A stretch of 64,000 nt of DNA from JAKOWB01 sp038363005 (GTDB lineage Bacteria; Pseudomonadota; Alphaproteobacteria; Kiloniellales; JACOMY01): NCBI GenBank assembly GCA_038363005.1, contig JBBQBI010000008.1, positions 114,183 through 178,182 on the forward strand, read 5' to 3'. The translations under genes were made by a program, and so were the position numbers. This document shows positions 40,846 through 49,491 of this stretch, in pieces. The notes beneath the pieces are model-generated. The model was not told the origin of the DNA. It saw only the letters and a list, made by a program, of their open reading frames with translations, and made no database searches. Position 1 is the stretch's first letter, and each line of letters begins with the position of its first letter.

Positions 40846-42090
40846 ATGGCCGTGCTCGGTGCCCGCAAGCGGGCCTTTCTCAATCCCGCCGGCGCGGACC
40901 GCCCGCTGCGCAGCCCGGTGCCGGAGGCGACGCTGGAGCGCGCGCGGCATTATCGCAAGGGCCGCCTGCTGGCTGAGCTGGCGCGGCACGACTGCGGTGC
41001 CATCCTGCTCTACGACCCGATCAACATCCGCTACGCGCTCGACGTGCAGAACATGAACGTCTGGATGTTGCACAACGCCAGCCACTACGCGCTGGTCTTC
41101 GCCGACGGCACCGCCTTCGACTTCGAGTATCACGGCGCCGAGCATGTGGTGCGCCACCTGACCACCATCACCGAGGTGCGGCCGGCGATCAGCTGGTACT
41201 ACTTCGCCGCCGCCGAGCACCAGGCGGCGAACTGCGCCCGCTGGGCCGACGAGATCGACGCGCTGCTCCGCCGACACGGCGGCGGCAACCGCCGCCTGGC
41301 AGTGGACAAGCTGGAGCCCCAGGGCGTCGACGCCCTGCGCCAGCGTGGCATCACGCTGGTCGAAGGGCAGGAGCTCTGTGAGCAGGCACGCTGCATCAAG
41401 AGCGCCGATGAAATCACGCTGATGCGCTGGTCCCTCCGCGTCGCCGAGGCCGGCATCGCGCGCATGGCCGCGCTGTCCGAGCCGGGACGCACCGAGCAGG
41501 AAATCTGGGCCGAGCTGTCGCACGAGAACACCCGCTCGGGCGGCGAATGGCTCGAGGCGCGGCTGCTGTCCTGCGGTCAGCGCACCAATCCCTGGTACCA
41601 GGAGTGTTCCGATTACGTCTGCCAGGAGGGCGAACTGCTGGCCTTCGACACCGACATGATCGGACCCTACGGCTACTGCGCCGACCTGTCGCGATCCTGG
41701 ACCATCGGCGGCACGCCGATGAACGACACGCAGCGCCGGCTCTATGCCACGGCGCTGGAGCAGCTGCACCACAACCTCGACCTGGTGCGCCCGGGCGTCA
41801 GCTTCGCCGAGTTCAACGAGCGCTCCTGGCGCATTCCCGAGCGCTACCTGGCGCGCCGCTACAGCGTCGCCGCGCACGGCGTCGGCTTGGCCGACGAATG
41901 GCCGGCGATTCCGCTGCACCCGGACTTCCTGCGGCCGCGCGCCGGCAGCTTCCAGCCCGGCATGACACTCTGCGTCGAGAGCCTGATCGGCGAGGCGGGC
42001 GGCCCCTGCTGCGTCAAGCTGGAGACCCAGGTGCTGGTCACCGAGACCGGCTGCGAGCGGCTGGATTCCTTCCCATGGGAGGAAGTGTAG
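40846..42090 (+). CDS. dddP: DddP-like M24-fold protein (possible DMSP lyase)
   Basis: This 414-residue protein has the creatinase/M24 fold and, from memory, the features of DddP, which cleaves dimethylsulfoniopropionate to dimethylsulfide and acrylate. These include YDPINIRYALDVQNMNVW, GGEWLEARLLSCGQRTNPW, the metal Asp triple in FDTDMIGPYGYCADLSRSW (residues about 268, 270, 280, same spacing as in DddP), the His in AAHGVGLADEWP (about 344) and the Glu pair in LCVESLIGEAGG and VKLETQVLVTETG. Ordinary Xaa-Pro peptidases have different surrounding motifs. An ectoine-hydrolase-type M24 protein is the alternative. Confidence 0.72.
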   Translation: MAVLGARKRAFLNPAGADRPLRSPVPEATLERARHYRKGRLLAELARHDCGAILLYDPINIRYALDVQNMNVWMLHNASHYALVFADGTAFDFEYHGAEHVVRHLTTITEVRPAISWYYFAAAEHQAANCARWADEIDALLRRHGGGNRRLAVDKLEPQGVDALRQRGITLVEGQELCEQARCIKSADEITLMRWSLRVAEAGIARMAALSEPGRTEQEIWAELSHENTRSGGEWLEARLLSCGQRTNPWYQECSDYVCQEGELLAFDTDMIGPYGYCADLSRSWTIGGTPMNDTQRRLYATALEQLHHNLDLVRPGVSFAEFNERSWRIPERYLARRYSVAAHGVGLADEWPAIPLHPDFLRPRAGSFQPGMTLCVESLIGEAGGPCCVKLETQVLVTETGCERLDSFPWEEV

Positions 42091-42108
42091 GCCAAGTGCC
42101 CTTCTTGC

Positions 42109-42220
42109 TGTCATCCCGGCCGTAGCGCAGCGGAGAGCCGGGACCCAGGGGACTGGCCTCGTTCCATCGTACCCAGTCGCCTGGGTCCCGAATCAGCGCT
42201 ATGCGCTGTCCGGGATGACA
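42109..42220. repeat. Dispersed palindromic repeat, family B, copy 2
   Basis: Outer arms TGTCATCCCGG and CCGGGATGACA, inner arms CCGGGACCCAGG and CCTGGGTCCCG. It lies between the convergent DddP-like and TMADH-like genes, and its right arm overlaps the end of the latter. Confidence 0.88.
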
Positions 42221-44259
42221 AGAGGATCGCCCACCACCGGCCGCTCGCGCGGCGGCGCGACGACCTCGCCGCCGAACTCCCGCGCCACGCGGTGACCGTG
42301 CCAGACCGCCTGGGCGATCAGGCCCGGCGCCTCGCAGTCGCCGGCGCGCACGAGGTGCGCCAGGCCGTGGTCGCGCGATTGCAGGTCACGCCATAGCATC
42401 TCGTCCGGCTCGCGCGAGGTCACCGGCACCAGGCCGGCGACGCTCAGGCGACGTGACGCGCCGCTGCGCAGGCAAGCCAGCTCCAGTGTCTCACCGGCCA
42501 ACGCCGCGATGCCATGGTGCAGGACGATGTCCACGCCGCGATCCACCAGCCGCCGCCAGGTGAGGCCCTGTTCGCCGGTATGCGCGCTCCAGTCAGCGAC
42601 GCCATCGCCGCTGGTGACGTAGGTGACCTGGCGCCCCTCGCCGGCCAGCAGCTCGGCCAGCACTGATGCCAGGTAATAGTGATCGTCGTCGAACACCACC
42701 ACGGGGCCCGCCGCCGGGCGCCGCCCGTCGAAGAGGTCTTCCGGCGTCAGCACCAACGGGCTCTCGGCCAGCCCCGCCAGCGGCAGGGCGCTGCTGCGGC
42801 CGCGGCCGTCGCGGCGCCAGTGGCTGCCTGTGGCCACGACGATGCCGGAGACGCCGGTTGCCAGCGCGTCGGCGGCGCTCATGCGGCTTTCGCGGAAAAT
42901 CTCGACAGCCGGCAGCTTGCCGAGCTGTGTTACCCGCCAGTCGGCGACGCGGCCCCATTCGGCCAGTCCCGGCAGGCGGCGTTCGCGCGCCACGCGGCCG
43001 CCCAGCTCGCGACTTGCTTCGGCCAGCAGCACGCGGTGGCCCTGGCGGCCCAGGGTCAGCGCTGCCTCCAGGCCGGCCGGACCGGCGCCCACCACCAGCA
43101 CCTCGGCCGGCACCTTGGCCGCCGGCACCCGCTCCGGATGCCAGCCGCGCCGCCACTCCTCGCCCATGGTGGGGTTCTGCGTGCAGCGGATCGGCACGCC
43201 CAGCGAATTGTGCGCGTAGCAGATGTTGCAGCCGATGCACTCGCGGATCTCGTCGTAGCGGCCGTCGCGGATCTTCGCCGGCAGGAAGGGATCGGCGATC
43301 GAGGGCCGCGCCGCGCCGATCAGGTCGAGCACGCCGCGGCGGATCTGGTCGGCCATGGTGTCGGGTGTGGTGAAGCGCCCGACCGAGACCACCGGCTTGC
43401 CGGTCAGCCGCTTGATCTCCGCCACCGCCGGCTCCAGCGAGCCCTCACGGTGGAAGCGCGAGGCGCCCATCTCCTGGTAGTAGTCGACCACAGTGACATC
43501 GAACAGGTCGACCAGCGGCGCGATGCGCTGGAACAGCTCGCGGCGTTCGTCCGGCAACACCAGCCCGGGCGCCCGCTCCTCGTCGGTTTCGATGCGCACG
43601 GCGATCGCGCAGCGGTCGCCCACGGCGTCGCGCGTGTCGGCCAGCACCTCCTCCACCAGGCGCTGGCGGCCAGCGGCATCGCCGCCATAGCCTGGCACCG
43701 CGCTCTGCGTCGCGTGGTTCAGGAACTGGTCCAGCAGATAGGTGTGCGCGGCGTAGACGTAGATCAGGTCGAAGCCGGCGGCCTTGGCGTCCAGCGCGGC
43801 GCGGCGGTGCGCCTGGCGATAGGCGCGGATATCGGCCAGGTCCATGGCGCGTGCCTGCCAGGGCGCGCGGCTGGCCGGCAGGCTGACCGGGCCGATGCCG
43901 GCCAGGCGAGTCTGCTGGTTGCCCGAGCGCAGGCCGCCGTGCCACAGCTCGACCCCAGCCAACGCGCCCTCCGCCTTCACCGCTTCGGCAAGCGTCGCCA
44001 GCGTCGAGCGATCGCCGGCGTCCCACAGCGAGGCAGAGGGATAGGGCCGATCGTCCGAGGTCGGGTCGATCGAGCAGTACTCGGTGTTGACCACGCCCCA
44101 GCCGCCGGCCGCCTTCATCGCCCGCATGGCGATCAAGGTCCGCGGCTGCTCGTAGCCCATGCCGGTGCAGTGCGGCACCTGGTAGAAGCGATTGGGCGCA
44201 GTCACCGGGCCGAGCTTGATCGGCTGGAACAGAATGTCGTGGCGGGGATCGCGGGTCAT
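42199..44259 (-). CDS. Trimethylamine dehydrogenase-like iron-sulfur flavoprotein
   Basis: This 686-residue enzyme is close to trimethylamine/dimethylamine dehydrogenase. It has an N-terminal FMN barrel with the covalent-FMN Cys in YQVPHCTGMG (residue 31), VNTEYCSID, IYVYAAHTYL (Tyr and His of the active-site triad), then CIGCNICYAHNSLGVPIRC ligating 4Fe-4S, and the NAD-like ADP-binding VLVVGAGPAGLEAAL. By recalled alignment, the aromatic cage keeps Tyr60, Trp264 becomes Tyr and Trp355 becomes Asn, and the triad Asp267 becomes Glu, so the substrate may not be trimethylamine. Start is ATG 44259, with AGGAA upstream. The last residues, VIPDSA, and the stop come from repeat family B. Confidence 0.85.
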   Translation of the reverse strand: MTRDPRHDILFQPIKLGPVTAPNRFYQVPHCTGMGYEQPRTLIAMRAMKAAGGWGVVNTEYCSIDPTSDDRPYPSASLWDAGDRSTLATLAEAVKAEGALAGVELWHGGLRSGNQQTRLAGIGPVSLPASRAPWQARAMDLADIRAYRQAHRRAALDAKAAGFDLIYVYAAHTYLLDQFLNHATQSAVPGYGGDAAGRQRLVEEVLADTRDAVGDRCAIAVRIETDEERAPGLVLPDERRELFQRIAPLVDLFDVTVVDYYQEMGASRFHREGSLEPAVAEIKRLTGKPVVSVGRFTTPDTMADQIRRGVLDLIGAARPSIADPFLPAKIRDGRYDEIRECIGCNICYAHNSLGVPIRCTQNPTMGEEWRRGWHPERVPAAKVPAEVLVVGAGPAGLEAALTLGRQGHRVLLAEASRELGGRVARERRLPGLAEWGRVADWRVTQLGKLPAVEIFRESRMSAADALATGVSGIVVATGSHWRRDGRGRSSALPLAGLAESPLVLTPEDLFDGRRPAAGPVVVFDDDHYYLASVLAELLAGEGRQVTYVTSGDGVADWSAHTGEQGLTWRRLVDRGVDIVLHHGIAALAGETLELACLRSGASRRLSVAGLVPVTSREPDEMLWRDLQSRDHGLAHLVRAGDCEAPGLIAQAVWHGHRVAREFGGEVVAPPRERPVVGDPLVIPDSA

Positions 44260-44434
44260 GATTTCCTGGCCTGGCCGAACGGGGGCGCCACGATGGCCGG
44301 CCGCCGGAAGCGCGGTCAAGTCGTGCGAAGCGGATGACGCGGCGCCGTCCGGCGGACTAGCCTCGCCACAGCGACAGCGCGGGAGGGGCGGATGCGGGAC
44401 GTGACGGTGGTCGGCAGGCGCGGCGACGGCTGAC

Positions 44435-45709
44435 ATGGAGCAGACGACGCTGAACCCAACGCGCCGGGGCCTGATCGCCTGGGCGCTCTACGACTGGGCC
44501 AACTCGGCCTTTCCCACCGTTGTCATCACCTTCGTCTTCGCCACCTACTTCAGCGAGGGCGTGGTGGGCAACAAGGACCAGGGGCAGTCGCTCTGGGGCC
44601 TCACCATGTCGATCTCCGGCGTCGCCGTGGCGATCCTGGCGCCGATTGTCGGCGCGGTGGCAGACCATGCCGGGCGGCGCAAGCCCTGGCTGCTGTTCTT
44701 CACCCTGCTCTGCCTGCTGGCCGGCGCCGGCCTGTGGTTCGTCGAACCCGACCCGGCCTTCATCGTGCTGGGCATGCTGCTGGCCGGGCTGGCCAACCTG
44801 GCCTTTGAGTTCGGCACGGTATTCTACAACGCCATGTTGCCCGACTTGGCGCCGCCGCGGCTCTATGGACGCCTGTCGGGCTGGGCTTGGGGCCTGGGCT
44901 ATGCCGGTGGCCTGGGCTGCCTGGCGCTGGCCTATTTCTTCGTCAAGGCCGACCCGCCGCTGTTCGGCCTGGACAAGAGCCTGGCCGAACAGGTCCGCGC
45001 CATCGGGCCGCTGGTGGCGCTCTGGTACCTGCTGTTCGCCTGGCCGCTGTTCCTGTGGACGCCGGACCGGCCGGCGGTGCGCATCGGCGCTGGCCAGGCG
45101 CTGCGCCTGGGCCTGGCGCAGCTTGGCCGCACGCTGCGCAGCCTGCGCCACAACGGCACGGTGCTGCGCTTCCTGCTGTCGCGGCTGTTCTACACCGACG
45201 GCCTGAACACGCTCTTCGCCTTTGGCGGCATCTATGCCAACGGTACCTTTGGCATGGGGCTGGACGAGATCCTGCTGTTCGGCATCCTGCTGAACGTCAC
45301 CGCCGGCCTGGGCGCCGTCGCCTTCGGCTGGGTCGACGACCGCATCGGCGCCAAGCCCACCATCATCATCTCGCTGGTGGCGTTGCTGCTGCTCAGCAGC
45401 GCCATCCTGCTGGTCGAGGGCAAGCTGTGGTTCTATGTGCTGGGCGCTGCCATCGGCATCTTCATCGGGCCGGCGCAGTCGGCCAGCCGCTCGCTGATGG
45501 CGCACCTGGCGCCGCCGGAGCAGCGCACCGAAATGTTCGGGCTCTTCGCGCTGACTGGGAAGGTCACGGCCTTCCTGGGTCCGGCGCTGGTCGCCACGCT
45601 GACCATCGCCTTCGACAGCCAGCGCGTCGGCATGTCGGCGATCCTGCTGCTCTTCCTGCTCGGCCTGGTGATCCTCTGGCCGCTGAAGGCGCCACCCCGC
45701 GTCAGCTGA
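44435..45709 (+). CDS. MFS transporter of the UMF1/Atg22-like family
   Basis: This 424-residue polytopic protein has about 12 membrane segments and the UMF1 signature at the start, LIAWALYDWANSAFPTVVIT, followed by LAPIVGAVADHAGRRKPWL (the MFS A-motif region) and YNAMLPDLAPPRLYGRLSG. Transport substrates of this family are not well known in bacteria. It is divergent from the TMADH-like gene, 175 bases apart. Confidence 0.88.
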   Translation: MEQTTLNPTRRGLIAWALYDWANSAFPTVVITFVFATYFSEGVVGNKDQGQSLWGLTMSISGVAVAILAPIVGAVADHAGRRKPWLLFFTLLCLLAGAGLWFVEPDPAFIVLGMLLAGLANLAFEFGTVFYNAMLPDLAPPRLYGRLSGWAWGLGYAGGLGCLALAYFFVKADPPLFGLDKSLAEQVRAIGPLVALWYLLFAWPLFLWTPDRPAVRIGAGQALRLGLAQLGRTLRSLRHNGTVLRFLLSRLFYTDGLNTLFAFGGIYANGTFGMGLDEILLFGILLNVTAGLGAVAFGWVDDRIGAKPTIIISLVALLLLSSAILLVEGKLWFYVLGAAIGIFIGPAQSASRSLMAHLAPPEQRTEMFGLFALTGKVTAFLGPALVATLTIAFDSQRVGMSAILLLFLLGLVILWPLKAPPRVS

Positions 45710-45739
45710 GGCGGCGCCTGTCGCGTCAGGAACTGGGCG

Positions 45740-46537
45740 TCAGGCGCTGAGCAGCACCGGCACCGGCGCGGAGTTGACGATCTTCTCGGTCGCCCGGCCG
45801 AAGCCCAGCAGGCTGCCCATCGAGCTGCCGAAGGCGCCCATCACCAGCAGGTCGGCGCCCAGGCTCTTGGCCTCGGCCAGCAGCGCTCGGCCCCAGCCGC
45901 GCGCGGTCAGGCCATGGCCGCCGTAGCCGCCGAAGGTGACGGTCTTCACGCCGTGCGCCTGCAGGTAGCGCTGCAGGTCCTGGTCGTCCGCCACGCCCTT
46001 GCGCTGCAGCACCGTGACCTGCACGGCCTTCTGCAGATAGGGCATGGCGGCGCGCAGCGCGCGGCCGGCCTGCGGCGTCGCGTTCCACGAGATGGCGACG
46101 TGCTTGACGCTGCTCGGCGCGCCGGTCGGCGGGTTCACCAGGATCGGGCTGTGCGAACCCCAGAGCGCGGTGGAGAAGGCCACGGCATCCGGGCCTTCGG
46201 CCTCGGATACGCGCTCCAGTACGATCAGGTCGTGATAGGGGCTGACCTTCTGGATCGCTTCGGAGGCGCTGGCGTCGATCTCCACCAGGCGGGCATCGGC
46301 CAGCTGGCCGCAGGTCGCCGCATAGGCATCGCGGGCGCGCTTCAGGGTCTCCTGGGCGTAGGCCGAATTGTCGATCGCCGCCACGGCGATCTCATAGGCG
46401 CCGGCCGGCAGTACCTCGGCGGCCTTGGTGTGCACCACGGTCAGGCGGCCACCCGCCGCCTGGGCCATCGCCGTCGCGCACTTCAGCGACGCCACGTCGT
46501 TCTCCGAACCGTCGATCAGCACCACGAGACTCTGCAT
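45740..46537 (-). CDS. Tandem-domain universal stress protein
   Basis: This 265-residue protein has two UspA-like domains. The first starts SLVVLIDGSENDVASLKCAT, and the second, after residue 145, starts HVAISWNATPQAGRALRAAM and ends with LLVMGAFGSSMGSLLGFGRA, a G-x2-G-x9-G(S/T)-like ATP motif. It is expected to be a cytoplasmic stress-response protein. Start is ATG 46537. The preceding in-frame stretch is not family-like. Confidence 0.88.
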   Translation of the reverse strand: MQSLVVLIDGSENDVASLKCATAMAQAAGGRLTVVHTKAAEVLPAGAYEIAVAAIDNSAYAQETLKRARDAYAATCGQLADARLVEIDASASEAIQKVSPYHDLIVLERVSEAEGPDAVAFSTALWGSHSPILVNPPTGAPSSVKHVAISWNATPQAGRALRAAMPYLQKAVQVTVLQRKGVADDQDLQRYLQAHGVKTVTFGGYGGHGLTARGWGRALLAEAKSLGADLLVMGAFGSSMGSLLGFGRATEKIVNSAPVPVLLSA

Positions 46538-46661
46538 GGATCGCCCCCTTATCCCGATATTCAGCCCTGCGCAGGGAAGTATCACAGCCCGCGTCGCCCG
46601 TCATCCGACGGGACCGGCGCTGCGCTATGCACTAAGCGAAGGCAAAAGCGCGTCCCTCGTC

Positions 46662-46698
46662 AAGAAAAAGGGGGCCGCAGCGGATCGCTGCGGCCCCC
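46662..46698 (-). terminator. Strong Rho-independent terminator
   Basis: A perfect 12-base GC stem (GGGGGCCGCAGC, 46670-46681, with 46687-46698) and five-base loop is followed on the minus strand by TTTTTCTTG. It sits 46 bases past the stop of the small gene at 46744-46974 and supports that gene being transcribed. Confidence 0.85.
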
Positions 46699-46743
46699 AG
46701 TCGCGGGGAGGAGAAGGGTAAAGACCTGGAAGGTATCGACGGC

Positions 46744-46974
46744 TCAGTGGCTGTGGCGCAGCGCCGTGCGCACGCTGTGGCGCGGCCAGGCGACCAGCGC
46801 GTGCCAGGCGTGGCGCAGCAGGCGCTTGGTTTCCTCGGCGCGGACCCGGTGCGCCTCGCGCTCGCCCAGCGCGATGGCGGCGCCGAGGTCGCGTCCGGCC
46901 AGTTCCTGCAGGGTGTCGGCGCTGAGCGCTCCATAGGGCAGGGCGTCTGAACGCAGGGCGGTGATGGCACGCAT
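46744..46974 (-). CDS. Small basic protein of unknown function
   Basis: This 76-residue protein (MRAITALRSDALPYGALSAD at the start) is rich in Ala, Arg and His and ends with an amphipathic basic helix (HSVRTALRHSH). I recognise no domain. Support for a real gene comes from the GGAAACCAGG upstream of ATG 46974, the strong terminator just after it, and the divergent LysR gene 128 bases away. The longer frame starts at 47037 and is less likely. Confidence 0.55.
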   Translation of the reverse strand: MRAITALRSDALPYGALSADTLQELAGRDLGAAIALGEREAHRVRAEETKRLLRHAWHALVAWPRHSVRTALRHSH

Positions 46975-47102
46975 GACCTGGTTTCCTTTCGGTTCGGGCG
47001 AGGTGTTCGCCCACGTCCGAAAGCTAAGTCGTGACATTGAACTTGATAATCTCTGGAATTATCATACATTCCGTGCCACCAAGGCATAAGTGAGGGCCAG
47101 TC

Positions 47103-48011
47103 ATGGATTCTTTGAACGCAATGGAGGTCTTCGTCCGCGTGGTGCAGTCCGGCAGCTTCTCGGAGGCCGCGCGCGCCTTGAACCTGACGCCGTCCGCGGT
47201 CTCCAAGCAGGTCAGCCGCCTGGAGGATCGCCTGGGCGCGCGGCTGATCAATCGCACCACGCGCCGCCTCGGCCTGACTGAGGAGGGCCAGGCCTTCTTC
47301 GAGCGGGCGCAGCGCATCCTCGCCGACGTGTCGGAGGCCGAGCAGGCGGTGACCCAGCTGCACGGCGCACCACGCGGCACCTTGAAGCTGAACGCGCCGG
47401 TGGTGTTCGGCCGCATGCATATCGCACCGCTGCTGCCGGACTTCATCGCGCAGTATCCCGAGATGCGCGTCGACTTCACTGTCAACGACCGCTACGTCGA
47501 CCTGCTGGAAGAAGGCCTCGACCTCGTCATCCGCATCGGCGAGCTGAAGGACTCCAGCCTGATCGCCCGGCGCCTGGCGGCCAACCGCCGGCTGCTGGTG
47601 GCGACCGAGGACTACCTGGCCAAGCACGGCACGCCGGAAAAGCCGAGCGACCTGCTGAAGCACAACTGCCTCGTCTATCTCTACCGCCAGCAGCGCAACA
47701 ACTGGCAGTTCGACGGGCCGAACGGTCCCGAGACCGTGGAGGTGCGCGGCAACCTAGAGGCCAACAACGCCGAGGTGATCCTGGAGCTGGCGCGCGCCGG
47801 GCACGGCATCGCGCTGATGCCGACCTGGCTGGTCGGCGAATGCCTGCGCAAGGGCTACATGAAGCAGATCCTCAAGGGCTACCAGGCCTCGGACTCGCAG
47901 ATCTACGCGGTCTATCCGCCGGGCCGCCACCTATCGCCCAAGGTGCGCAGCTTCGTCGACCATTTGGTGCAGCACTTCAAGACCGACCCGCTATGGCGCG
48001 AGATGCAATAG
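47103..48011 (+). CDS. LysR-family transcriptional regulator
   Basis: This 302-residue LTTR has the winged HTH MEVFVRVVQSGSFSEAARAL, LTPSAVSKQVSRLEDRLGAR and a periplasmic-binding-like effector domain. It resembles the CrgA/AaeR subgroup (RRLGLTEEGQAFFERAQRIL). It is divergent from the small basic-protein gene and overlaps a GNAT gene, either of which could be its target. The ligand is unknown. Confidence 0.92.
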   Translation: MDSLNAMEVFVRVVQSGSFSEAARALNLTPSAVSKQVSRLEDRLGARLINRTTRRLGLTEEGQAFFERAQRILADVSEAEQAVTQLHGAPRGTLKLNAPVVFGRMHIAPLLPDFIAQYPEMRVDFTVNDRYVDLLEEGLDLVIRIGELKDSSLIARRLAANRRLLVATEDYLAKHGTPEKPSDLLKHNCLVYLYRQQRNNWQFDGPNGPETVEVRGNLEANNAEVILELARAGHGIALMPTWLVGECLRKGYMKQILKGYQASDSQIYAVYPPGRHLSPKVRSFVDHLVQHFKTDPLWREMQ

Positions 48012-48526
48012 CCAATCAGCCAAAAGCCTTCCGGCTGGAGACGCCGCGGCTGTGGCTGCGCTACCTGGCCGCCAGCGACCTGGCGGCGCACCTGGCGATG
48101 CGGGCCGACCCGGCGACGCGGCGCTTCCAGAGCTTTCCGCGCGTCTACGGCGTCACCGAGGCACTGGCCTTCTTTGCCTGGATGCGCGGGCGCGACCCGG
48201 TCAGCGGCGGCTGGTTCAATCTCTGCATCGCCGAGCGGCCGGGCGACCGCCATGCCGGCGACGTCGCGGTCAAGGCCACTGGCCATGAGGCACTGATCGG
48301 CGTCACCCTGGAGCGCCGCGCGCGCGGCCGCGGCTATGCCACCGAGGCGCTGGGCGCGCTGCTCGACTGGCTGGCAGCGCAGGGCGTGGCGCAGTTCAAC
48401 GCCGAGATCGATGCGCGCAACGCTGCTTCCATCGCGCTCTTCACCGGCCGCCTGGGTTTCGTGCCGCGCGACAGCTACCTGGACGGCGCGGTGACGGTGA
48501 ACCGCTACCGGCGGGCGGCCGATTGA
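47993..48526 (+). CDS. GNAT-family acetyltransferase (RimJ/RimL-like)
   Basis: This 177-residue protein begins at ATG 47993, inside the end of the LysR gene (19-base overlap), and contains the RimJ/RimL-type segments LETPRLWLRYLAASDLAAHL, IGVTLERRARGRGYATEALG (the acetyl-CoA loop) and FNAEIDARNAASIALFTGRL. These enzymes acetylate protein N-termini or small molecules. Its last 22 bases overlap the convergent LysR gene on the other strand. Confidence 0.87.
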   Translation: MARDAIANQPKAFRLETPRLWLRYLAASDLAAHLAMRADPATRRFQSFPRVYGVTEALAFFAWMRGRDPVSGGWFNLCIAERPGDRHAGDVAVKATGHEALIGVTLERRARGRGYATEALGALLDWLAAQGVAQFNAEIDARNAASIALFTGRLGFVPRDSYLDGAVTVNRYRRAAD

Positions 48527-49404
48527 GGCGCCGCCAGCGCCTCCGCCAGGCGGCGTGCCGGCAGCGGCAGCGCCGCCAGCGAGCGGAAACAGAGTCGCAA
48601 GCGGCGCTCGGCCCAGGCATCGCTGAGGCGCAGCAGCGCGAAGTCGCTCCCGCCACCGCAGCGCAACGCCGCCACCTCCGGCAGGATCGCCAGCCCGACA
48701 CCTTCGCTGACCAGTCGACAGAGCGCGGCGAAGCCCTCCAGCCGCACGCGCAGGCGGAGCTGCCCGCCCAGGCGCTCGGCCTGCTCCAGCAGATGTGCCT
48801 GCAGCGCGCTGTCGGGGCCCAGGCCGACGAAGTCCTCGCCCAGGGTCTCCACCAGCGCCGCCTGCCGCCGCCGCGCCAGGCGATGGCCGCGCGGTACCGC
48901 CAGCACCAGGCGATCCAGCGCGAAGGGCAGCGACTCCAGGTCGCGCAGCGCGGCATGATCGGCCAGCAAACCGATCTCGGCCCGGCCCTGCGCGATGGCG
49001 GCGGGAATCGCGTGACTCGGCAAGGCGCGCAGCTCCAGGTCGATGCCGGGGTTGGCCTTGAGCCAGGGCGCCAGCACGGCCGGCAAATGTTCGCCGGCGG
49101 CGGTGTTGCACAGCATGCGCACGTGGCCGCGCAGGCCGCGCGCATGCTCCGCCAGCTCGCCCTCCAGGCGCACCACCTGCTGCAGCACCAAGCGGGCGTG
49201 GTGCGCCAGCGCCTGGCCGGCGGCGGTGAGCGTTACGCCGCGCCGGCCGCGGTTCAGCAGCGGCTGGCCCAGCGCCGCTTCCAGGCCGCGCACGCGCTCG
49301 CTGGCGGCGGGCAGCGAGAGGTGCGCGGCGGCGGCGCCCGCGGTCAGGCTGCCGGCCTCGGTCACCCGCAGGAAGAGGCGCAGGTCGGTCAGGTCGAAAT
49401 GCAT
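48505..49404 (-). CDS. LysR-family transcriptional regulator
   Basis: This 299-residue LTTR begins MHFDLTDLRLFLRVTEAGSL with the HTH AHLSLPAASERVRGLEAALG and the effector-binding domain after it. Start is ATG 49404. The frame is open 22 codons further. It is divergent from the TauE/SafE gene, 87 bases apart, which makes that permease its likely target, as in many sulfonate or organic acid systems. Confidence 0.92.
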   Translation of the reverse strand: MHFDLTDLRLFLRVTEAGSLTAGAAAAHLSLPAASERVRGLEAALGQPLLNRGRRGVTLTAAGQALAHHARLVLQQVVRLEGELAEHARGLRGHVRMLCNTAAGEHLPAVLAPWLKANPGIDLELRALPSHAIPAAIAQGRAEIGLLADHAALRDLESLPFALDRLVLAVPRGHRLARRRQAALVETLGEDFVGLGPDSALQAHLLEQAERLGGQLRLRVRLEGFAALCRLVSEGVGLAILPEVAALRCGGGSDFALLRLSDAWAERRLRLCFRSLAALPLPARRLAEALAAPQSAARR

Positions 49405-49491
49405 CCTGGGGCTCCTGCCTTCGGTATTGCCGAAGGCTAGCATCGGACCTTCCGGCTTGTCGCCGGTCACCGCCGGGCGCAGTCAGGGATC

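Noticed and set aside
42199..44259. 2,4-dienoyl-CoA reductase
   Set aside because: The VPHC covalent-FMN region, VNTEYCSID and the Fe-S motif are nearer to trimethylamine dehydrogenase.
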